DNA from: an uncultured Bacilli bacterium
Lineage (GTDB): Bacteria; Bacillota_I; Bacilli_A; RFN20; CAG-826
DNA: 13,971 nt
Assembly: GCA_905236085.1 (NCBI GenBank)
Contig: CAJOOD010000111.1
Coordinates: forward strand, 1-13,971
Reading direction: 5' to 3'
Of this stretch, positions 7,356 to 13,971 are shown one piece after another; position 1 is the first letter of the stretch; every line of letters starts with the position of its first letter. The position numbers and the translations under genes were made by a program. The notes below the pieces were generated by a model that saw only the letters and a list, made by a program, of their open reading frames with translations, ran no database searches and had not been told where the DNA came from.

Positions 7356-8180
7356 TTGCAAAAATACCATAAATTCTCAGATTTTGATAATGAAGACGTT
7401 TTTATTGTCATCGAACAATGCGACAATAGGAAAATTGTTTATCGTAATCCATATTATTATCAAATAGTCAACAACGAATCAAAGCCAAGTTATGACAAGA
7501 GATTTTTAACCGTTACTACCTTCCTTTCTGAAATAGAAGGTGAACTTTCTGCGGTTGAAGTGGCTTTACCAATACTACCTGTTACTGATACTGCTTATAA
7601 TGTTGATTTAAGAACAAGGGTATCAAAGGTAGCCTCCTATATTAGAAGTGAAAACCATAATGATTTTACCAATCTAGAAGGCATTAAAACCCAGCATGAA
7701 GGTATTATTGATAAAATAATATTTGAAGCAATGGAATTCTATAATTCTCCATACGCTCAAATATTTGCTTTCTCTGATGATGATTATTATGGTGTTAGTA
7801 AATTATATAAATATGAATTAAAAGGTCATAAATCTTATCCTTCAGAAGCCGTAGTATTAAACGATTATTGGGAAAATTCGCTTGGTAATTTCTTTGAAAA
7901 GGGCTATTCGCTTCTTTGTGAATCAATCGAAGGGTTCAAGCCATTCGATGTCAGTTTATATCAAAAATTTCTAGATAGAGGCATATCAGATATCGTAATG
8001 ATTCCTTTCTTTATGGAATCTAAATTAAGTGGTTTAGTAATGCTATCTAACACTAAGAGTTCATCCGATGACACAACTGATCTCTTTTTAGCGGATTATG
8101 TTTCTAATTCAATTGGATTAATGATGTATCGTGGCTTCCTATTTGAAAAGATATATTATGATAAATTAACTGAGTTATAA
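7356..8180 (+). CDS. Fragment 1 of the c-di-GMP gene: N-terminal region with GAF-like sensor
   Basis: 274 residues ending at TAA 8178. Residues 1-90 are an unrecognised N-terminal region beginning KYHKFSDFDNEDVFIVIE. Residues about 105-265 resemble a GAF domain: a helix (IIDKIIFEAMEFY), a central strand (YAQIFAFSDDD), a late pair (DIVMIPFFMESKLSGLVMLSN, split here by function: strand, turn, strand), then the helix leading to KIYYDKLTEL. That last motif is the start of a GGDEF domain (compare D-x-L-T-x-L), so the protein ends one residue into a domain that carries on after the stop. If expressed alone it would be a GAF-only product with no enzyme. Start TTG is weak. Confidence 0.55.
   Translation: MQKYHKFSDFDNEDVFIVIEQCDNRKIVYRNPYYYQIVNNESKPSYDKRFLTVTTFLSEIEGELSAVEVALPILPVTDTAYNVDLRTRVSKVASYIRSENHNDFTNLEGIKTQHEGIIDKIIFEAMEFYNSPYAQIFAFSDDDYYGVSKLYKYELKGHKSYPSEAVVLNDYWENSLGNFFEKGYSLLCESIEGFKPFDVSLYQKFLDRGISDIVMIPFFMESKLSGLVMLSNTKSSSDDTTDLFLADYVSNSIGLMMYRGFLFEKIYYDKLTEL
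8178..8180 (+). other. In-frame TAA interrupting the first GGDEF-like domain
   Basis: Codons on both sides are in the same frame: GAT AAA TTA ACT GAG TTA, then TAA, then AAT ACT TCT GTA TTA AGC. The typical family text is D-x-L-T-x-L-x-N-R, so TAA stands where one variable residue is expected. A single substitution from TAT, TAC or AAA would explain it. No start codon with a ribosome site follows; the first usable codon downstream is TTG at 8280, itself inside the domain. Confidence 0.8.
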
Positions 8181-8279
8181 AATACTTCTGTATTAAGCAA
8201 TTTCTATGATAGCTTTTTAGACAAAAATAAGAATCTACCCGTTGTTTTTGTTAAATTTGGAATCGCTCATTTTCCTACT

Positions 8280-10385
8280 TTGATTAGAATTCATGGTAAA
8301 AGTGTTAGCAATAAGATTCTTATTGACGTGGCAAATATATTAAAACAACTATACCCTAATGCTATGTTATCGCATGAAAGTGATACATCAGAATTTACTT
8401 TTATCACTACTGGTATCGCTGAAAATATCGCTATTGAGGCCAAAAACATCTCTAATCATTTACAAAAAGATTTCCATGATATCGGTTTAGAATTATTCTT
8501 TGGTATTTATCAATTAAGCAGTAAATTAGAACCCCTATCGCTATCTTTATCAAAATGTTTATTAGCCTATCGTTCTGCGATTGATCGTCCCGCGGAAAGA
8601 ATTATTATTTACGATAGTTCATTAGAACAGATGGAACTTAATAATCAATATTTGATTAATAATTTCCGTTCATCTATTGAAAATGGCAATTTCAAATTAT
8701 TTATCCAACCAAAATATAATCTAGAACAATCTTATTATTATGGTGGCGAAGCTTTAGTTAGATGGGAATTAAACGGTAAATTGATTCCTCCTTTAGATTT
8801 CATACCTTTATTTGAATCAAATGGTTTGTGCAAAACATTAGACCTATATATTCTAGATTTAGTTTGTCAAGAAATTAAAAAGGGATTGCTAGAAAACCCT
8901 AATAATGTTGTTCCAATCTCAGTTAATTTCTCTCGTACCGATTTCATAGATTTGTCCTTATTTGACGAGATGATGTTTATTACCAATAAATATGAGGTAC
9001 CAACCAAATTTATTGAAATTGAAATCACGGAATCAGCATTCTCTCAATATGAAGAACAATTATCTCTATTTATTAAGAAATGTCATCATTTTGGTATCAA
9101 GATACTAATGGATGATTTTGGTTCTGGATTATCTTCTTTTAATTCGCTGAAGAATATCGATATTGATGTATTGAAATTAGATTACAAATTTTTATCTAAA
9201 GAAGGCGATCAAGGTAAGGGAAGAAAGATTATTGAATCAATTATTGCTTTAGCGAGGGCTATTAATGTTTCGGTGGTTATTGAAGGTGTAGAAACAAATT
9301 CTGAAGCATCATTCTTTAGAAAATTAGGTGTAAGACACATTCAAGGCTACTTATTCGGTAAACCAATTCCAGCGAATGAATTTGCTAAAATCAATAATAA
9401 AAATGCCGAATTCTATATTAACGATACTTCTGACGCACGTTTATTCTTGCAAGATGCACTCGACCATAATTCTAATGTTTCATTGTTAATCGAAAATGCC
9501 CAGAATCCTGTGGGTATATTTAGGTTAGAAAATGATGCTTTGTATCCTGAATATATCAATAGATATAGTATAAATTTCTTATCTAAAGTTTCCTATATTA
9601 ATGATTTTTATAAAACAAGCCTATTATCTTTCTTTAAGATGGAAGATGGGGAAAAACTTTTAAAAGCCCTTAAAAATAATAATAATAATAATGTCCAATA
9701 TGAATTCTCTCCACGCACGAATTTCACGATGAAATTTGGGTTTGATAAATATGAAATTAATGGTTGCTATATGCTCATTAAAACCGTTGGTAAAGTCAAA
9801 TATTTCCTCTTAGATGCTGTTGAAGCAAATACTTTAATTAACGCAAGTAATCTTAGCTCCACCACTTTTGAAGAATTGGATTGGCTGTTGGAAGGTCATA
9901 TCTCAGGTTATGTTATTTATGATAACAATTTTATTATTTATGGATATAACGCCATAGCCAAAAAGATTTATCCTAACCTAGAAAAAGGTAAATCCATTCT
10001 TGTTTTAGACAAGAAAGAATTGCTAGAAAATTATTCAACTTATCGCCTTTATTCTGATGATTTGAAAACAGTTTATGAGATTAATATTCGTCATTTTAAT
10101 AATAATGGCAAATTATATATCGCTCTTAAATTATCAGATTTAGGTTCACCAAATACCCATATTTCACAATTAGATGGCTATGGTTATAAATATCATGATA
10201 GACTTCTATCATCATTAGAATCTTTAAGCTTAACGTATGTTGAAATAGATTTAACTACTGATACATATTTATGTAGCAATTTTGCTAAAAATGAAGATAT
10301 AGATAAATCTTCACTCGGAAAATATAAAGAAGGATTCTTAAAAGACTTATTCCTCAAGTATCAGAAAATGATAGAGCTGAGGTAG
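8280..10385 (+). CDS. Fragment 2 of the c-di-GMP gene: degenerate GGDEF, EAL phosphodiesterase and PAS-like region
   Basis: An open frame of 701 codons whose true N-terminal part begins at 8181, directly after the TAA; the TTG at 8280 is only the first possible start codon. Residues about 1-115 finish a GGDEF-like domain lacking the signature (SDTSEFTF stands where GGDEF is expected), so it has no cyclase function. EAL domain about 120-370: GGEALVRW (155-162), Asn216 in VNFSR, Glu251 in ITES, Asp278-Asp279 in DDFGSG, Lys299 in LKLD, EGVET (335-339) and QGYLFGKP (355-362). All metal and catalytic positions for hydrolysing c-di-GMP to pGpG are present. Residues 405-660 look like PAS-type segments (for example GIFRLENDA and SGYVIYDNNF). 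It ends at TAG 10383 after a frameshift. Confidence 0.65.
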   Translation: MIRIHGKSVSNKILIDVANILKQLYPNAMLSHESDTSEFTFITTGIAENIAIEAKNISNHLQKDFHDIGLELFFGIYQLSSKLEPLSLSLSKCLLAYRSAIDRPAERIIIYDSSLEQMELNNQYLINNFRSSIENGNFKLFIQPKYNLEQSYYYGGEALVRWELNGKLIPPLDFIPLFESNGLCKTLDLYILDLVCQEIKKGLLENPNNVVPISVNFSRTDFIDLSLFDEMMFITNKYEVPTKFIEIEITESAFSQYEEQLSLFIKKCHHFGIKILMDDFGSGLSSFNSLKNIDIDVLKLDYKFLSKEGDQGKGRKIIESIIALARAINVSVVIEGVETNSEASFFRKLGVRHIQGYLFGKPIPANEFAKINNKNAEFYINDTSDARLFLQDALDHNSNVSLLIENAQNPVGIFRLENDALYPEYINRYSINFLSKVSYINDFYKTSLLSFFKMEDGEKLLKALKNNNNNNVQYEFSPRTNFTMKFGFDKYEINGCYMLIKTVGKVKYFLLDAVEANTLINASNLSSTTFEELDWLLEGHISGYVIYDNNFIIYGYNAIAKKIYPNLEKGKSILVLDKKELLENYSTYRLYSDDLKTVYEINIRHFNNNGKLYIALKLSDLGSPNTHISQLDGYGYKYHDRLLSSLESLSLTYVEIDLTTDTYLCSNFAKNEDIDKSSLGKYKEGFLKDLFLKYQKMIELR
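9675..9692 (+). repeat. (AAT)6 trinucleotide run coding six Asn
   Basis: Six AAT units encode Asn466-Asn471 of fragment 2, in a loop between PAS-like strands. Unit changes would alter length by whole residues and not the frame. Confidence 0.8.
10328..10382 (+). other. Frameshift (-1) joining fragments 2 and 3
   Basis: The frame carrying EAL and PAS ends at TAG 10383. The -1 frame is open from 10328 and reads LIPQVSENDRAEVAKY before joining the GGDEF fragment. Adding one A to the AAAA run at 10340-10343, or one base just after it, restores a continuous protein. I see no X-XXY-YYZ slippery heptamer, so programmed frameshifting is unlikely. Mutation or a homopolymer sequencing error are the likely causes. 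Confidence 0.7.
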
Positions 10386-10393
10386 CCAAATAT

Positions 10394-11038
10394 TTGAATT
10401 ATGACTATTTATTAGAGTGTTCTAACCTCAAGACACCTATTTCTTTCAGCTTTAAAATCAATAGAAAGAAGCTGTTCTTAAGAGCTAATATCAAATTCTA
10501 TTTTGATAATGGTCATCAATATGCTTCAATAACCCTGCAAAATATATCAGAAGAAAAGATGAAAGATTTCGATAAATTAACTGGATGTATGTCTAGGACA
10601 TGTGGCATTAATTTGATAAATACTTATATTAAAAATCATCCGATTGATAAGATGGCTCTCATAATTTTGGATTTAGATGGATTTAAATCCTTAAATGATA
10701 CTTATGGACATCCAATGGGTGATAAAGTCCTAGCTAAAATGCATAGCGCCTTTAACAAATTACCAGTGGATTATCGTTATTCAACCCGATTAGGTGGAGA
10801 TGAATTTGCTTTATTGCTAAAAAATAGAAAAGATGTTTACACCAATGATAAAATCATTTCTGACATTTCCAAAGCTTTAGCGGGAATAGGCCGCGAGGTT
10901 GGATTAGATAAAAATGTCAATTGTTCGTGCGGTATCGCTCTTATCCCAGAAGATGGTAGTAATTTTTATGAGCTATATCCCACCGCGGATAATTCTTTGT
11001 ATAATCATAAAAAATCAAAGAAAAATAATAAATCTTAA
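10394..11038 (+). CDS. Fragment 3 of the c-di-GMP gene: C-terminal GGDEF diguanylate cyclase domain
   Basis: The frame is open upstream to 10328; TTG at 10394 is only the first possible start, with no ribosome site. Residues 1-55 finish a PAS-like segment (FKINRKKLFLRANIKFYF, ASITLQNISEE). The GGDEF domain follows: DFDKLTGCMSR (58-68), metal-binding Asp93 with FKSLNDTYGH (97-106), the signature GGDEF (134-138), and GIALIPEDG (180-188). Signature and metal residues are intact, so the domain could make c-di-GMP from GTP. The inhibitory RxxD I-site expected just before GGDEF is absent (VDYRYSTRL). The C terminus ends Lys/Asn-rich. A strong terminator follows. Confidence 0.65.
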   Translation: MNYDYLLECSNLKTPISFSFKINRKKLFLRANIKFYFDNGHQYASITLQNISEEKMKDFDKLTGCMSRTCGINLINTYIKNHPIDKMALIILDLDGFKSLNDTYGHPMGDKVLAKMHSAFNKLPVDYRYSTRLGGDEFALLLKNRKDVYTNDKIISDISKALAGIGREVGLDKNVNCSCGIALIPEDGSNFYELYPTADNSLYNHKKSKKNNKS

Positions 11039-11065
11039 TTATTATAAATCTCATTTAGATGTAAT

Positions 11066-11103
11066 AAGCCTGCGAAAACCAATTATTTTGCAGGTTTTTT
11101 TAT
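11066..11103 (+). terminator. Intrinsic terminator after the c-di-GMP locus
   Basis: CCTGC-AAAA (11069-11078, one bulged G) pairs with TTTTGCAGG (11086-11094) around the loop CCAATTA, extended by A-T and G-T pairs at the base, and followed by a run of seven or more T. It ends transcription 30 bases after the TAA at 11036-11038. Confidence 0.9.
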
Positions 11104-11174
11104 TTTTATTATTTATCTATTACCATTCAATTTAATTTCATAAGTTTTTTAAAAGAACAAAATTTGAAATTTTA

Positions 11175-11183
11175 TGGTATCAT
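11175..11183 (+). promoter_or_regulatory. Extended -10 element 6 nt before the acyltransferase ATG
   Basis: TGG-TATCAT (11175-11183) matches the extended -10 form TG-n-TATnAT and ends six bases before ATG 11190. Transcription would begin at about the A of the ATG, so the mRNA would be leaderless. No Shine-Dalgarno is present. TTGAAA at 11164 is too close to serve as its -35. Confidence 0.5.
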
Positions 11184-11189
11184 ATTTAC

Positions 11190-12014
11190 ATGGTTTTATA
11201 TTTTACATTTTTAATCATTTCTTTAATTGGAAGTTTATTAACTTATTTTTTAAGCGGACTATATACTAATATCGCTTTCTTATGGTTGCCATTTGTTTTA
11301 GTGCTCGCTTATTTCGTCGGATTATTCGTTATTAATTTATTAATCGTTGCTATTGCTACTTTATTTGTTGATTTAGATAAGGACCAAGTTAAACCGAATA
11401 AATATTTTGCTTTTCAAATCAAAAATTTTTCTCAATTTTCTTTAAAGATGTCTTTAGTTAAAGTTCATTTAATTGGAAAAGAGAAATTACCGGAGAATAG
11501 AAAAGACAATCGTTTTGTCTTTGTTTCTAATCATATGTCGAATTATGATCATCTCGCGGTGATGCAAGCTCTACATAGCTATCCCACTGTTTCTTTATCA
11601 AAGCCAGAATTAGAACAATTACCAGTTTTAGGAAAATCTCAGCATAAAGCTGGTTTTATTGTTATCGATAGGAATGACCAAGTTAAAGCTATGCAAGCGA
11701 TAAAAAAATGTATTAGTTATTTGAAAAATCAATACGCGAACATCCTAATCTGTCCTGAGGGTACTAGAAGTAAGACTGGCGTTTTAACGGAATTCCATCC
11801 TATGACTTTTATTATTCCTTCTAGGGCTAAATGTCCATTAGTGGTCGCCTCTATTAAGAATACCAATAATGTTAAAAAGAATTTCCCAAAGAGAATCACA
11901 CATGTATATGTAGAAATAATTAAAGTCTTTGATAAAGAAGATTATGAAAGGATATCAGCGAGTGAATTATCAAAGATATCTCATGATTTAATTAAAGAAA
12001 ATCTCGGTCAATAA
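11190..12014 (+). CDS. 1-acyl-sn-glycerol-3-phosphate acyltransferase-like protein (PlsC family)
   Basis: A 274-residue membrane acyltransferase of the PlsC/LPLAT family, which transfers a fatty acyl group to lysophosphatidic acid or a related lysolipid in phospholipid synthesis. Two hydrophobic segments at about residues 3-20 and 28-60 anchor it. The HX4D catalytic motif is SNHMSNYD (113-120; His115, Asp120), motif II is GFIVIDRND (155-163), and motif III is PEGTRS (189-194). The segment after motif III, where many PlsC proteins have a glycine-rich F-K-x-G-A, reads EFHPMTFIIP (201-210), which is divergent. The final block PLVVASIKN (216-224) is family-like. The substrate is probably lysophosphatidate but a variant role is possible. 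It is transcribed alone, with no Shine-Dalgarno and a -10-like box directly before the ATG; the next gene is convergent. Confidence 0.9.
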   Translation: MVLYFTFLIISLIGSLLTYFLSGLYTNIAFLWLPFVLVLAYFVGLFVINLLIVAIATLFVDLDKDQVKPNKYFAFQIKNFSQFSLKMSLVKVHLIGKEKLPENRKDNRFVFVSNHMSNYDHLAVMQALHSYPTVSLSKPELEQLPVLGKSQHKAGFIVIDRNDQVKAMQAIKKCISYLKNQYANILICPEGTRSKTGVLTEFHPMTFIIPSRAKCPLVVASIKNTNNVKKNFPKRITHVYVEIIKVFDKEDYERISASELSKISHDLIKENLGQ

Positions 12015-12052
12015 ATATAATTTATCTAAAATATTCCTTTTTTGCGTGCTTT

Positions 12053-13810
12053 TTAATAATCAATAGCTAAAGAATGCAATATTAAAGTCGATGATGTATT
12101 CGCACTTATTACATATTTAACTTGGCCAGATAATGAATCAATATTATTTGTAGAAATGATATAAGGATTCTTAGTTCCATCATTATCATCGATATAACCG
12201 TTATAGATTTTGCTTTCACCTACATAAATATCTAAGAAGAAATTACCACCTTTAATTCCTGAAGCCGCTTTTAAGTAGATAGATGTTGGGGTTAATGTTT
12301 CAGCTGTTTTGATAATAATAGAACTAACTGGGAAGGTACCGCTACCGAAATTGACACCACCAGCGCTCCTATTAGTGGCCTTGACTTTGCCATTACCATC
12401 CTTAGCAATATTCAAAGTGACTAAATATTTATGCTCATTCCATGTAAGTTCTTGTTCTTCTTGCTTGGTTAAATCAAATGATGATGTGGTAAATGTTCCT
12501 GATTGTATAGCGGCGCTATCCATCGAAGATATAGAGATATTGTAATTAAGCATATTTACATCATTGATGAATACTTTGATGTTAATATTTTCACCATCTT
12601 CGGTGGTGAATTCATGATCATCATAATCAGTTGTGACATTATCTAATATTTCTTCTTCAAAATTATATTTAACTGAAACAATTTGATAATCTTCTTTATT
12701 AAATGTTTCTCCCACAGAATATTCGCGTTTTGCGGACTTTATCGCAAAATTATAGATATCATCACTATATGTTTTTAGCAATTCTTTAGATGATGTTAAA
12801 ACTTTAAGATCACCAGGTTCATCCTTTTTAGAGCCAAAGGCGTAATCCACTAATTCAGGGAAATCGACATAAGGATTTCTATTACCTTGTTTTTGTCCTT
12901 GATATTCATATGAATAAACCGATTCATTGTGCATCATCTCTCTTCTATCGACATCATATTCATTAGCCCAGTCTAATAAAGTAGGTAGATTGCCCATAGT
13001 CTCTGTATCTGTTCCTTCTTCTATGTTTAATGTATCTTTATACATTGTAGCCATATAGAAAATAGCTCTAGAAAGCATGCCTTTATCCTTATCATTAGGC
13101 TCAAATAAAGCAGTTGTGTACTTATAATCTCCACCTTTACTTGCTCCGGTATTATATCCAGGTTCATCTTCTAAGGCCACACCATATAATTTATCACTTC
13201 TAGAGGAATTTCCGCTTTGGAAGGAGGCAAATAGATTATGGAAATCAGTTCCCATACCTGGATTTTTAACAGCCTCATTAGTGCTGCTATAGCCCATTCT
13301 TTTAGCTACCCAAGCATGTTCTCTTTGCCATTTGGTATTTGTATCTTGATAAAATACATCTTCATTAGAATAAACTACATCTAGATATTCAAAATCATTA
13401 AATGTATGATCGGCATTTATATTAGATAAGAAATTATTTGTATATGGAATAGCGGTATAGCCATCATGTATATATGTAGATAATTTATCGATTAAATCAT
13501 TACTATTTGTCCAAGAAAAACCATCTTCACCATAATACCCATCATAATAATCGATATATGTCTCCTCTTCACTTGATGAGGAAGTTATAGATATAGAATC
13601 CTCTGACGAGGATGATTCTATTGAAGAAGATGATTCTATCGAAGAAGATGATGTTTCTTCGGAAACGCTGCTACTTGAAGATGAAGTCATCTCGCTACTG
13701 GCATCACTAGAAAAAGATAAAGCGCTAGAAGTATCGCCACTAGGAGAGTTACTACAACTAGTAGCTAGAAATACTAATAAAAAAATATTAAAGGACAATA
13801 TTCTTTTCAT
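12053..13810 (-). CDS. Secreted lipoprotein endonuclease I (EndA/NucM/BsnA-like) with C-terminal beta domains
   Basis: A 585-residue surface lipoprotein nuclease. The signal peptide is residues 1-18 with the lipobox LATSC, so Cys19 should be lipidated after signal peptidase II cleavage. Residues about 20-82 are a Ser/Glu tether with repeated SSSSIE units. The endonuclease I domain spans about 85-326: QREHAW (162-167; Glu164 metal ligand, His165 general base), DFHNLFAS (189-196), Asn201 (second metal ligand) with SSRSDKLYG, LSRAIFYMATMY (246-257) and the family signature QGNRNPYVDFPE (308-319). It is a beta-beta-alpha-metal nuclease expected to cut DNA and RNA non-specifically. Residues about 355-430 resemble a bacterial Ig-like fold (YSVGETFNKEDY), and about 436-585 is a further beta-rich domain I do not recognise. 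The ATG follows an in-frame TGA by one codon, with no Shine-Dalgarno. Confidence 0.92.
   Translation of the reverse strand: MKRILSFNIFLLVFLATSCSNSPSGDTSSALSFSSDASSEMTSSSSSSVSEETSSSSIESSSSIESSSSEDSISITSSSSEEETYIDYYDGYYGEDGFSWTNSNDLIDKLSTYIHDGYTAIPYTNNFLSNINADHTFNDFEYLDVVYSNEDVFYQDTNTKWQREHAWVAKRMGYSSTNEAVKNPGMGTDFHNLFASFQSGNSSRSDKLYGVALEDEPGYNTGASKGGDYKYTTALFEPNDKDKGMLSRAIFYMATMYKDTLNIEEGTDTETMGNLPTLLDWANEYDVDRREMMHNESVYSYEYQGQKQGNRNPYVDFPELVDYAFGSKKDEPGDLKVLTSSKELLKTYSDDIYNFAIKSAKREYSVGETFNKEDYQIVSVKYNFEEEILDNVTTDYDDHEFTTEDGENINIKVFINDVNMLNYNISISSMDSAAIQSGTFTTSSFDLTKQEEQELTWNEHKYLVTLNIAKDGNGKVKATNRSAGGVNFGSGTFPVSSIIIKTAETLTPTSIYLKAASGIKGGNFFLDIYVGESKIYNGYIDDNDGTKNPYIISTNNIDSLSGQVKYVISANTSSTLILHSLAIDY
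13611..13646 (-). repeat. 18-bp tandem repeat in the Ser-rich tether
   Basis: Two copies of an 18-base unit (13611-13628 and 13629-13646) differ at one silent position (T/C) and encode consecutive SSSSIE-type hexapeptides of the lipoprotein tether. Copy-number change would lengthen or shorten the tether without shifting the frame. The silent difference suggests selection on the peptide or an older duplication. Confidence 0.75.
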
Positions 13811-13816
13811 AAATCA

Positions 13817-13822
13817 ATGATA
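13817..13822 (-). promoter_or_regulatory. TATCAT -10 box 6 nt before the nuclease ATG
   Basis: On the minus strand TATCAT (13822-13817) is followed by TGATTT and then ATG. The TGA is in frame, so no upstream start exists. The spacing is the same as at 11178-11190. The predicted transcript would start at or next to the ATG. No Shine-Dalgarno; no good -35. Confidence 0.4.
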
Positions 13823-13903
13823 TATGAAAATATACTTATATGAAAATAAAAAATGTATTTAGATTAATTTTTGTTTATTTTAGCAAGATAAATCATTTTA
13901 TCT

Positions 13904-13933
13904 TTGACAAAATGCCCCTATACTCATTATACT
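13904..13933 (+). promoter_or_regulatory. Near-consensus promoter of the tRNA
   Basis: A perfect TTGACA (13904-13909) and TATACT (13928-13933) are separated by 18 bases, with the -10 ending 11 bases before the first tRNA base. This is the only full-consensus -35 I found in the window, as expected for a stable RNA gene. Confidence 0.75.
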
Positions 13934-13944
13934 AATATTCACGT

Positions 13945-13971
13945 GGCGGTCGTGGTGAAGTGGTTAACACA
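13945..13971 (+). tRNA. tRNA-His, 5' part only (runs off window)
   Basis: The last 27 bases read as the 5' half of a tRNA: a seven-base acceptor strand GCGGTCG (13946-13952), T8-G9, D-stem GTG paired with CAC, and the D-loop AAGTGGTTAA. A G directly before the acceptor strand at 13945 fits the extra G-1 of tRNA-His, and the D-arm closely resembles Bacillus-type tRNA-His. The anticodon lies outside the window, so the identity is inferred. Confidence 0.75.

Larger units (their letters stand above)
7356..11038 (+). pseudogene. Interrupted GAF-GGDEF(degenerate)-EAL-PAS-GGDEF c-di-GMP turnover gene
   Basis: Read as one locus this encodes about 1,225 residues: an N-terminal region with a GAF-like domain, a degenerate GGDEF, a complete EAL phosphodiesterase domain, two or three PAS-like segments and a C-terminal GGDEF cyclase domain. 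It is broken twice. TAA at 8178-8180 stops the frame exactly in the opening motif of the first GGDEF (DKLTEL-stop-NTSVLSNFY), and the homologous sequence continues in the same frame. Between about 10328 and 10382 the frame moves by -1, so the stop at 10383 is reached, while PQVSENDRAEVAKY continues in the new frame. The start is also doubtful: TTG at 7356 has no Shine-Dalgarno, and the ATG seven codons upstream (7335) is followed by an in-frame TGA (7344-7346). Domain motifs are well kept elsewhere, so the damage is recent or reflects assembly error. Confidence 0.75.

Noticed and set aside
9675..9692. AAT repeat as a phase-variation switch
   Set aside because: A trinucleotide unit cannot shift the frame; it only varies an Asn run inside a loop.
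10328..10382. Programmed -1 ribosomal frameshift
   Set aside because: No slippery heptamer of the X-XXY-YYZ type and no evident downstream stem or pseudoknot. The same gene also carries a nonsense codon, which fits decay or error better.
12015..12052. Terminator between the convergent acyltransferase and nuclease genes
   Set aside because: The 38-base gap has T runs but I find no stem of useful length on either strand.
13835..13903. Riboswitch or T-box leader before the tRNA or nuclease gene
   Set aside because: The stretch is AT-rich with no conserved core or stable hairpin; the nuclease ATG is too close to its -10 for a leader, and the tRNA is served by the consensus promoter at 13904-13933.

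Overview
The window is AT-rich bacterial DNA with short intergenic gaps, TAA/TAG stops and the standard code (every tryptophan codon I read is TGG). Family content (two M18 aminopeptidases, a low-GC-type lipoprotein nuclease with a Ser-rich tether, a c-di-GMP turnover gene, a His-tRNA start resembling those of Firmicutes) suggests an uncultured, probably host- or gut-associated member of the Bacilli/Erysipelotrichales/RF39-like lineages. That placement is inference; no marker gene fixes the species.

Layout. The left edge (1-1808, minus) holds most of a membrane sensor histidine kinase that runs off the window. Divergent from it is an uncharacterised Rossmann-fold, spermidine-synthase-like protein (1907-2956, plus). 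A bidirectional terminator separates it from a small nitroreductase (3014-3529, minus), which is divergent from an alpha/beta-hydrolase esterase (3616-4485, plus). A clean hairpin terminator at 4490-4523 ends the esterase and, from the other side, a two-gene operon of diverged M18 zinc aminopeptidases (7190 down to 4522, minus), in which the stop codon of the first gene lies inside the Shine-Dalgarno of the second.

From 7356 to 11038 (plus) lies one long GAF - degenerate GGDEF - EAL - PAS-like - GGDEF c-di-GMP gene broken by an in-frame TAA and a one-base frameshift, probably with a damaged start as well. After a strong terminator come a PlsC-type lysophospholipid acyltransferase (11190-12014, plus), a convergent secreted endonuclease I lipoprotein (12053-13810, minus) and, at the right edge, a consensus promoter followed by the first bases of a tRNA, most likely tRNA-His.

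How the genes relate: most are independent housekeeping, salvage or signalling genes. The aminopeptidase pair fits peptide use, and the surface nuclease fits DNA or nucleotide scavenging. The histidine kinase and the broken c-di-GMP gene are the two signalling loci. I see no phage, IS, CRISPR or defence system and nothing that clearly forms an undescribed multi-gene system. The points most worth a second look are the interrupted c-di-GMP gene, a set of SD-less genes with a -10-like box 6-8 nt before ATG (candidate leaderless mRNAs), and the unnamed Rossmann protein.
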